NCBI GenBank assembly: GCA_002368795.1
Contig: DFFG01000079.1
Span: forward strand, 6,330-26,101
Reading direction: 5' to 3'
DNA length: 19,772 bases
Source: Eubacterium sp. UBA3782
Lineage (GTDB): Bacteria > Bacillota > Clostridia > Lachnospirales > Lachnospiraceae
Part shown: in pieces, positions 14,538 to 19,772 of the stretch
Layout of the letters: each line of letters begins with the position of its first letter
Numbering within the stretch: the first letter of the stretch is position 1
Notes under the pieces: model-generated
What the model saw: only the letters and a program-made list of their open reading frames with translations
What the model was told of the DNA's origin: nothing
Databases searched by the model: none
Position numbers and translations under genes: made by a program

Positions 14538-14993
14538 TTATCCTTCGATCAGGATGTGCTGCTTCTCCGGAATCTTCTTCGCGTCCTTGCGCGGGATGGT
14601 CAGCTGCAGCACGCCATCTTCAAATCTGGCTTTGATCTCGCCGTCGGTGACGTTTTCGCCGACGTAGAAGCTTCTCTGCATGGAACCGGCGTAGCGCTCC
14701 TGGCGGAGCAGCCTGCCTTCTTTATCCTTTTCGTCCTTGTCCAGGCCTTTCGCAGCGGTCACTGTCAGGTAACCCTTCTGAAGCTCCAGCGTGATCTCGT
14801 CCTTCTTGAATCCCGGCAGGTCAATGGCGACCTCATAGCAGTCATCCTTCTCCCTGACATCGGTCTTCATCATGCGGGCTGCATGTTTTCCATAAAGCTT
14901 TTTCTCGGTATCGCCAAAATCCGGAAATGCCGGAAAATCAAAATCCATCAGATCATCAAACAGGTCCTCACCAAATAATCTCGGGTACAACAT
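14538..14993 (-). CDS. Small heat-shock protein (Hsp20/alpha-crystallin family), promoter-proximal copy
   Basis: A 151-residue paralogue of the downstream Hsp20. The N-terminal arm is Asp/Phe-rich (FGEDLFDDLMDFDFPAFPDF). The alpha-crystallin domain spans about 42-135, with DLPGFKKDEITLELQKGYL and DGVLQLTIPR; the C-terminal ILI motif is in HILIEG. The start at 14993 has AAGGAGG eight bases upstream. The transcript starts near 15119, leaving a leader of about 125 nt. Two divergent copies in one operon suggest hetero-oligomers or stepwise specialisation. Regulation by HrcA is expected from the CIRCE element. Confidence 0.95.
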   Translation of the reverse strand: MLYPRLFGEDLFDDLMDFDFPAFPDFGDTEKKLYGKHAARMMKTDVREKDDCYEVAIDLPGFKKDEITLELQKGYLTVTAAKGLDKDEKDKEGRLLRQERYAGSMQRSFYVGENVTDGEIKARFEDGVLQLTIPRKDAKKIPEKQHILIEG

Positions 14994-15125
14994 AGGTCAT
15001 TCCTCCTTCTACTCATCACATGATCATTCAATGTACTGAGCAATGGGACGGAGGGTTCGGATCCGGACTGCCGGATTCCTGCTCCGGCGCTCCCCGTATC
15101 TTCTCTGTTCCTTTGTTCTGAATCT

Positions 15126-15154
15126 GTTATACCACCGTTATTAGCACTCGTCAA
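15126..15154 (-). promoter_or_regulatory. Promoter of the hsp20 operon, overlapped by CIRCE
   Basis: Minus-strand TTGACG (15149-15154), 17-nt spacer and TATAAC (15126-15131). The -35 box lies inside the CIRCE operator and the downstream arm falls in the spacer, so a bound repressor would block RNA polymerase directly. Confidence 0.85.
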
Positions 15155-15167
15155 GAGTGAGTGCTAA
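15141..15167. promoter_or_regulatory. CIRCE operator (HrcA binding site)
   Basis: A perfect match to the CIRCE consensus: TTAGCACTC (15141-15149), nine-base spacer, GAGTGCTAA (15159-15167). It predicts HrcA repression of both small heat-shock genes, relieved when GroEL is occupied during heat stress. hrcA is not in this window. Confidence 0.97.
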
Positions 15168-15227
15168 TATTTTTTGTGAAGTTTTTGCGAACTCTTTTTC
15201 TTATGGAGGATTCTTCCTATCAGCCAG

Positions 15228-15614
15228 TCAGTCGATGCAGTAATAGGTAAAGGTACCGATAAATACCACCTCCGAGGCGGTATTGTATACCTTGACATCG
15301 ATGATGCAGGTCTTCCGCCCTCTGTGCACCACCTGGGCAACGCCGGTGATCCTGCCCTCCTTTACGGCACGCAGGTAGGATACGCTGGCTCCCTGGGTGA
15401 CCCAGCGCCTGCCGTCACTCCTGGCGGCTCCTCCGGCACAGTTGTCTGCGATGGTGAAAAACAGACCGCCATGGATCGTATCGTAGGGATTGTAGGAATT
15501 CTCGTTCGGGTCGACATAGACGATATACCGGCCGTCCTGGGATTCCTGAAATACGATGCCGTTGTGGCGGGCAAAGGTGTTGTGGCTGATCAGCTCTTCA
15601 ATATTCTGCGACAT
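15228..15614 (-). CDS. Hotdog-fold thioesterase (PaaI-like)
   Basis: A 128-residue single-domain hotdog protein, the usual length for PaaI-type acyl-CoA thioesterases that hydrolyse (aryl)acyl-CoA thioesters. The hotdog helix motif is HGGLFFTIADNCAGGAA (residues 48-64). It is followed by VTQGASVSYLRAVKEGRITGVAQVVHRGRKTCIIDVKV, typical of the family's strands. The start at 15614 has AAAGGAA eight bases upstream. It lies 41 nt after the DUF1624 membrane gene on the same strand, so the two are probably co-transcribed. The substrate is not inferable. No clear terminator is seen between it and the CIRCE region. Confidence 0.9.
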   Translation of the reverse strand: MSQNIEELISHNTFARHNGIVFQESQDGRYIVYVDPNENSYNPYDTIHGGLFFTIADNCAGGAARSDGRRWVTQGASVSYLRAVKEGRITGVAQVVHRGRKTCIIDVKVYNTASEVVFIGTFTYYCID

Positions 15615-15655
15615 TCTTGCAGTTCCTTTCTGCGGGAGAAAATTTCCTGTCCCGC

Positions 15656-16414
15656 TCAGGCCTGTAGGATGAACAGGATTGCCATCGCGATTCCGTAAAG
15701 AACGACCTGGTGCAGCATATAGATCAGCAGCGAATGCCGCCCGATCCAGTCAAATACCGGGATCTTCACCGTAAGATACGGATGCGGCACCCGTCCATCT
15801 GCCAGGCCTGTACACCGGTAAATGAAATACCCGGTCAGATACAGGAATAACCAGGGAAGCAGCGAAAAATAATCCGATGAAACAAAGCCGGGCTTTGGAA
15901 AGCCGAAATAGGTGGAGATCCAGCCGCTGTACAGACTCTCCGGCAGGCGGATCAGCGGCCGGCCAAAAAAGCCCAGGTACCCGCTGTTGACATGACGGAA
16001 AAACAGAAACAAGAACAGGGAACAAAAAAGACCTGCCAGCGGAGGGATCTTCTCAAGAACCGGCTTGCAGACGGCCAGGATCAGCATGCAGGAGCCAAGC
16101 AGCGTCAATACCCCGCAGATCACCGGCTCATCCGGCATGGCGACCAGCGTCACCGCCGTCACCAGAAGCCCGCAGCCAAAGACCAGGCAGCCGTTTCTTA
16201 CCGGTCTTCTGGAAAGATTCAGGCAGAAGCCCGAAATCAGGATAAAGCTGCAGCAGATGCTCTGCTGCCAGAGATAGGCGCCATAGCTGCCATACCAGGC
16301 CATGGGAAACCCGCAGATATAGACCAGATCCCAGCAGAAATGGTACAGGATCATGCTGACAATGGTGATCCCACGGATCCCGTCTATGGTGGATAATCGT
16401 TTATTTGCCTTCAT
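15656..16414 (-). CDS. DUF1624 / HGSNAT-like polytopic membrane acyltransferase
   Basis: A 252-residue integral membrane protein. It opens with the family signature RLSTIDGIRGITIV and an HFCWDL in the first membrane helix, characteristic of DUF1624 (heparan-alpha-glucosaminide N-acetyltransferase catalytic domain-like) proteins. About seven hydrophobic segments follow, the last containing HSLLIYMLHQVVLYG. The family is proposed to transfer acetyl groups across the membrane, but bacterial members are mostly uncharacterised. I chose the ATG at 16414, which gives the usual N-terminus. The in-frame ATG at 16441 would add nine residues (MYTRKNQKE) and lies in the -35 region of the divergent AraC gene; neither start has a strong ribosome binding site. 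It is followed by a thioesterase gene. Confidence 0.85.
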   Translation of the reverse strand: MKANKRLSTIDGIRGITIVSMILYHFCWDLVYICGFPMAWYGSYGAYLWQQSICCSFILISGFCLNLSRRPVRNGCLVFGCGLLVTAVTLVAMPDEPVICGVLTLLGSCMLILAVCKPVLEKIPPLAGLFCSLFLFLFFRHVNSGYLGFFGRPLIRLPESLYSGWISTYFGFPKPGFVSSDYFSLLPWLFLYLTGYFIYRCTGLADGRVPHPYLTVKIPVFDWIGRHSLLIYMLHQVVLYGIAMAILFILQA

Positions 16415-16440
16415 CTCTTTTTGATTCTTTCTTGTATACA

Positions 16441-16469
16441 TTGCAAAACTTGCGCTGCATTGGTAAACT
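16441..16469 (+). promoter_or_regulatory. Promoter of the AraC-family regulator gene
   Basis: TTGCAA (16441-16446), a 17-nt spacer and TAAACT (16464-16469), about 50 nt before the start codon. The same short intergenic region must hold the divergent promoter of the DUF1624 gene, so the regulator may control its neighbours. Confidence 0.65.
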
Positions 16470-16519
16470 GGATGTGTTGGAGCGGAAAGCTCCTGCATTT
16501 CTGAAAGGAAGGGACCCCC

Positions 16520-17389
16520 ATGAAGCTGGACCGACGCATGCCCTTTGAACGACGGCAGTACCTGCTGGAAAAGGATTTCGAGCTTTTTTATTACAATGAC
16601 CTGCATTTTACACCGGTCGGCCGCCATGCCCACGAGCATTACGAGCTTTACTTTTTTATGAACGGCGATGTCTCCATGGCTCTGGAGGGAAAGGAGACCC
16701 GCCTTTCTGAGGGCGACCTGATCATCGTGCCGCCGGGCACCTTTCATCAGGCGATCCTGCATGGCAGCAAGATCCCCTATCAGCGCTTCGTCTTCTGGAT
16801 CACACCGGACTATATCCGGACCTTCCAGTCCGAGCATGAGGAATACGGCTATATGTTCACCCATGCGGCCAAGGAGGGGAAATACATCTACCACTTCGAC
16901 CGGATCGCCTTTCAGGCGCTGCTGTCTGTGCTGTTCGACCTGATCGATGAGCTCAACTCGGCACGCTTTGGCAAGGAGGCGATGATCCACCTTCTGTTCG
17001 GCAACCTGCTCCTCTCCCTGAACCGCAGCATTTATGAGATGGAGAACCCGGTCAATATCACCGAGGAGAAAAACCTGTACCGGAGCATCGAGCGGTACGT
17101 GGAGGATCATCTCAGCGAAGATCTGACCCTGGACCGGATCGCAGGAGAATTCTTTGTCAGCAAATTTTACATCTCCCATCTTTTTAAGGACATGTCTGGA
17201 CTGAGCCTGCACCAGTACATCGTCAAGAAACGGCTGGATGCCTGCCGTAGCGCGATCCGCAGCGGGGCGGATATCACCAAGGCCTGCCGGGAGATGGGTT
17301 TTAAAGATTATTCGACCTTTTACCGTGCCTTCCAGAAGGAGTACGGCATGTCTCCAAAACAATACAGAGAGCTCGGCGCATCCAAGTGA
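16520..17389 (+). CDS. AraC-family transcriptional regulator with cupin sensor domain
   Basis: A complete 289-residue regulator. The N-terminal cupin (about 20-80) contains RHAHEHYELYFFMNGD (His36, His38, His40) and GDLIIVPPGTFHQ; the middle region links to two helix-turn-helix units at about 202-223 (LTLDRIAGEFFVSKFYISHLF) and 251-272, closing with YGMSPKQYR. The start at 16520 follows a AAAGGAAGGGA about seven bases upstream. Regulators of this build usually sense a sugar or small metabolite and activate adjacent genes. It is divergent from the DUF1624-thioesterase pair, its most likely targets besides itself. Confidence 0.94.
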   Translation: MKLDRRMPFERRQYLLEKDFELFYYNDLHFTPVGRHAHEHYELYFFMNGDVSMALEGKETRLSEGDLIIVPPGTFHQAILHGSKIPYQRFVFWITPDYIRTFQSEHEEYGYMFTHAAKEGKYIYHFDRIAFQALLSVLFDLIDELNSARFGKEAMIHLLFGNLLLSLNRSIYEMENPVNITEEKNLYRSIERYVEDHLSEDLTLDRIAGEFFVSKFYISHLFKDMSGLSLHQYIVKKRLDACRSAIRSGADITKACREMGFKDYSTFYRAFQKEYGMSPKQYRELGASK

Positions 17390-17404
17390 TGTTCCGGGCT
17401 CTCT
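17366..17404 (+). terminator. Probable terminator of the AraC gene, overlapping its 3' end
   Basis: AGAGAGC (17366-17372) pairs with GCTCTCT (17398-17404), with inner CGG/CCG and CATC/GATG pairs. The T tail (GTATGTTT) is weak. The stem includes the last codons and the stop. Confidence 0.5.
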
Positions 17405-17431
17405 GTATGTTTCGGACTTCTTTGGCTGCTC

Positions 17432-17581
17432 TTAAGCGCAGGCAGCGATCCGCTCCTCGATCCGATGCTTGACCAGATCGGCGATCTCCCTGGTGCTCTT
17501 GTCCCGGTAATCCTCGTAATAGATGGGATCCAGGAAGTGGACCTGGGTGAACACCGGCCCAAGCGACAGGCCGGAAAATGA
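17432..17581 (-). pseudogene. C-terminal remnant of a PlsC-like 1-acylglycerol-3-phosphate acyltransferase
   Basis: Immediately after the L,D-transpeptidase stop (17582-17584), and in the same frame, about 49 codons read SFSGLSLGPVFTQVHFLDPI and then YYEDYRDKSTREIADLVKHR, ending IAACA stop (17432-17434). This is the typical tail of PlsC phosphatidic-acid-synthesis acyltransferases (HFLxPIxYEEYK, xTxEIAxLVKxRI). The catalytic HX4D motif and the rest of the enzyme are missing, so it is a relic. Its presence shows that the sequence upstream was replaced, probably by arrival of the transpeptidase gene or by a deletion. Confidence 0.7.
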
Positions 17582-19054
17582 TTATTCATGCAGCTCATAT
17601 GGCTCTGCATAGTAAATAATGACCGGAGTCGTTTCGTCGATATAATTGTAGATCTGCATCGCCACATCCAGCGGCAGATTCAGGCAGCCGTGGGAGCCGT
17701 AATCGATGTAGATATCCCCGCCAAAATACTCCCTCCAGGTCGCATCGTGCAGGCCGATTCCTTCGTCGTTCAGGCGCATCCAGTAGTACACATACTCTGC
17801 ATAGCCGTATACGCCTTCCTCGTTGATGTCTCCCAGAAGCGTGGTATCTGTCTCCTTGTAATCCAGGATCCAGACGCCGTCGGGCGTGTGGGAGTATTCG
17901 GTCATCACTCCGGAGACCAGATCTGACTCCAGGATCACCTCACCGTCCTGATACACCCAGAGATGCTGGGCCGTCAGGTCTGCCTCGATGAAGCTGCCGC
18001 CAAGGCCGCTGTGATCATCCATACCGGCCAGCTCCTGTTTTGCCCAGACCGGCTGGCGGTTCATTGTCTCGCCGCTTCGCACCGCTTCCTTCAGCCACTC
18101 AAACTCTGCTCTGCGGTCGATCGCCCATCCATAGTCCGATGTTCCGGAGAGTGTGACCGTCCCTGCATGAGCCGATTCAAAGGTTCTCTCTTTCCCCACC
18201 GTATCCACATGGTCGGCAAAATCAGCAAGCCAGGCGGAGATCCCTTCATCCCAGGTCTTTTCATCCAGGGAATAGTTGCCCTCCGCATCCTTTGCCAGCC
18301 ACTTTTCCATGACCTTGCCATCCAGGACCTCCTGGCCGGATGGAAGGTCGTAGGTGATAACCGTCTTTGGCAGCAGACTGTCAAGCTGCTCTGCCTGCCG
18401 CTGCAGCAGCGCATCATCGCTGCGGACGGCGGCCAGCGTATAGGCACCCTCCACGGCCGTCACATCAAGTGCTGCCGCCTTGCTCCGGGCTGCCTCGTAG
18501 ACAGCCTCATAGATGACCGCCGGATCCGGCTTGTACCCGTCGTCCTCGGGGGTGATCACAAAACGGCTGCCGTCCCAGGAAAGAGCCGCATCGACAGGTT
18601 CCTTTATCCGGTCCGCCTGGAGCTCAGGCAGGCTGTAGACGGTTTCGGCCAGCTCTTCATAGGAAAAGCCTGTCGTGACCGTAACCTTATGATCTGTGGT
18701 ATCTGTCATGTGCAGGAACCACCAGGACGGCTCCTGCGCGCCCATCAGCTCCAGCACCTCCTGATTCGGGATCCGGGCATAGCCCATGCTGTCACCGGAA
18801 AGTGTTTCCTGTTCCCCGTCCCTGAAAGTAAGTGTCAGAGAATACGCATCTATACTGCCGTCCAGCAGCTTCTCGACCTCACCTACCGTAAGGCCCCCAA
18901 CGTCCATGCCGTTGATCCGCGTTCCGGGGAAGAAATGGCTCGCATAAAACTGCTGCTGCCACAGGTAGATGACCTCTGCCCCCACCAGCAGCACCAGAAA
19001 TAGGACGAAAACCGTAATCTTCAGTATAAGTGACTTCTTTCGTCTGTTTTTCAT
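17582..19054 (-). CDS. Membrane-anchored L,D-transpeptidase (YkuD) with peptidoglycan-binding domain
   Basis: A 490-residue cell-wall enzyme that forms 3-3 cross-links or attaches groups to peptidoglycan stem peptides outside the cell. A basic N-terminus (KNRRKK) and one membrane segment (about 8-31) anchor it. Residues about 45-330 resemble the peptidoglycan-binding PF12229-type region (NGMDVGGLTVGEVEKLL repeats of the fold). The C-terminal YkuD domain (about 355-485) has the catalytic His436 in GLHDATW and SHGCLNLP with Ser454, His455 and catalytic Cys457. The ATG at 19054 has AGGAG a few bases upstream; in-frame sequence further upstream runs through the thrS terminator and is not protein-like. 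It is likely beta-lactam-insensitive except to carbapenems, as known for the family. The stop abuts a PlsC remnant. Confidence 0.94.
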   Translation of the reverse strand: MKNRRKKSLILKITVFVLFLVLLVGAEVIYLWQQQFYASHFFPGTRINGMDVGGLTVGEVEKLLDGSIDAYSLTLTFRDGEQETLSGDSMGYARIPNQEVLELMGAQEPSWWFLHMTDTTDHKVTVTTGFSYEELAETVYSLPELQADRIKEPVDAALSWDGSRFVITPEDDGYKPDPAVIYEAVYEAARSKAAALDVTAVEGAYTLAAVRSDDALLQRQAEQLDSLLPKTVITYDLPSGQEVLDGKVMEKWLAKDAEGNYSLDEKTWDEGISAWLADFADHVDTVGKERTFESAHAGTVTLSGTSDYGWAIDRRAEFEWLKEAVRSGETMNRQPVWAKQELAGMDDHSGLGGSFIEADLTAQHLWVYQDGEVILESDLVSGVMTEYSHTPDGVWILDYKETDTTLLGDINEEGVYGYAEYVYYWMRLNDEGIGLHDATWREYFGGDIYIDYGSHGCLNLPLDVAMQIYNYIDETTPVIIYYAEPYELHE

Positions 19055-19133
19055 AAGATCTCCTGTATTGCCATTCGATCGTTTCAGCTTCTTCATCATA
19101 GCGTAAAACAGCCAAAAAGGGAAGAACAAGATG

Positions 19134-19162
19134 AAAAAGGGCTGCCGGCATCGGCAGCCCTT
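19134..19162 (-). terminator. Intrinsic terminator of thrS
   Basis: On the minus strand a perfect 9-bp stem GGGCTGCCG/CGGCAGCCC (19139-19147/19152-19160), extendable by two A-T pairs, then TTTTT. It resembles the terminator at 13944-13975 in its GGGCTGCC core. Confidence 0.92.
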
Positions 19163-19188
19163 AAAATACATACTCTCTTTTGTTTGTC

Positions 19189-19772
19189 TTACAGCTCGTC
19201 GACGGAGCCGATCAGCTCGAGGCTGTGCTCGCTGTTCATCTTGCGGCACATCGCAAGCAGAGTATCCAGCGGCACATCGTGCAGCTGCTGCTTCTGTCCG
19301 CGGACCGTGATCGATACGGTGCGGGTCTCGACTTCCTTGTCGCCGATGACCAGGATGTAGGGATCCTTCATGGTCTTGTAGAACTTGATCTTCTCGTTCA
19401 TGTTCTTGTCGGCGTAGTCGACCTCGGTGCGGATGCCCATATTCTCGAGAGCCTCCACGACCTCCTTTGCGTAGTCGTTGTGCTCTACGCGGATCGGAAC
19501 GACCGCTACCTGGTAAGGAGACAGCCAGAAGGGGAATGCGCCTTTGTAGTTCTCGATCAGGATGCCGATAAACCGCTCCAGTGAGCCAAAGATCGCGCGG
19601 TGGATAACGACCGGCTGCTTCATGGCGCCGTCGCTGTCCTGATAGGTCAGGCCAAAGTTGTGAGGCAGCTGGAAGTCAAGCTGGATCGTACCGCACTGCC
19701 ACTCTCTGCCAAGAGCATCCTTCATCTGCAGGTCGATCTTCGGACCGTAGAAGGCGCCGTCACCCTCGTTGA
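19189..19772 (-). CDS. thrS: Threonyl-tRNA synthetase (partial, C-terminal 194 residues)
   Basis: The frame enters from the right edge and ends at 19189. It reads NEGDGAFYGPKIDLQMKDAL, GREWQCGTIQLDFQLP, then VIHRAIFGSLERFIGILIEN, the motif 2/3 region of class II threonyl-tRNA synthetases; the His of IHRAIFGS is a zinc ligand. The anticodon-binding domain follows (VQVAVVPI-like YQVAVVPIRVEHNDYA, then YADKNMNEKIKFY and PYILVIGDKEVETRTVSIT). The enzyme charges tRNA-Thr in the cytoplasm. Its N-terminal TGS/editing part and any T-box leader lie outside the window. Confidence 0.97.
   Translation of the reverse strand, partial: NEGDGAFYGPKIDLQMKDALGREWQCGTIQLDFQLPHNFGLTYQDSDGAMKQPVVIHRAIFGSLERFIGILIENYKGAFPFWLSPYQVAVVPIRVEHNDYAKEVVEALENMGIRTEVDYADKNMNEKIKFYKTMKDPYILVIGDKEVETRTVSITVRGQKQQLHDVPLDTLLAMCRKMNSEHSLELIGSVDEL

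Noticed and set aside
16442..17362. N-terminal extension of the DUF1624 gene by about 300 codons
   Set aside because: The extension is antisense to the AraC regulator; family start and promoter layout support a start near 16414.
19055..19249. N-terminal extension of the L,D-transpeptidase
   Set aside because: It crosses the thrS terminator hairpin; the ATG at 19054 has its own AGGAG and gives a standard membrane anchor.

Overview
The window looks like a chromosome segment of a fairly GC-rich Firmicute of the class Clostridia, most likely a gut Lachnospiraceae. The evidence is the gene families (DUF5060/DUF5605 glycosidase, Mbeg1-like hydrolase, cyclophilin lipoprotein, VanW/YkuD-type L,D-transpeptidase, AraC regulators), strong AGGAGG-type ribosome binding sites, a HrcA/CIRCE site and a tRNA gene with no encoded CCA. 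The assignment is an inference from style; no 16S gene is present.

Left part (1-4671). A minus-strand sugar-degradation operon holds a DUF5060/TIM-barrel/DUF5605 glycosidase followed by a GH3 glycosidase that runs off the left edge. Immediately upstream is a dense block of nested inverted repeats (3172-3359) bounded by 13-bp perfect terminal inverted repeats, which looks like a non-autonomous mobile or structured-RNA element. Next come a 36-residue membrane microprotein gene with its own promoter and Shine-Dalgarno sequence, and then a scar: the 3' end of an unrecognised minus-strand gene joined to an AraC-type regulator that has lost its sensor domain.

Centre (4672-11580). A minus-strand secreted cyclophilin-type peptidyl-prolyl isomerase lipoprotein diverges from a plus-strand operon. 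That operon begins with a sigma-A promoter, a complete cobalamin riboswitch and an intrinsic terminator. It encodes two DppB/DppC-type permeases, a family-5 solute-binding lipoprotein and a fused double ATPase, and ends at a strong terminator. The B12 riboswitch in front of a peptide/nickel-type importer suggests uptake of cobalt or a cobalt/corrinoid-related ligand. This is the most informative functional link in the window.

Right part (11581-19772). Remains of a tyrosine recombinase abut the operon terminator, next to tRNA-Ala(GGC). A gutted D-2-hydroxyacid dehydrogenase pseudogene leads into a Mbeg1-like alpha/beta hydrolase with seven tandem 11-residue repeats. Two tandem small heat-shock proteins share one CIRCE-controlled promoter. 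They are followed by a hotdog thioesterase and a DUF1624 membrane acyltransferase-like gene, the latter divergent from a complete AraC regulator. Next is a membrane-anchored L,D-transpeptidase whose stop codon is followed in frame by the tail of a PlsC-like acyltransferase. The window ends within thrS, which has a clear terminator.

Several decayed genes (3634-3930, 11587-11778, 12157-12415, 17432-17581) mark this as a segment with repeated past rearrangement. The stretch 5460-5645 contains only small GC-rich hairpins and no gene I can support.
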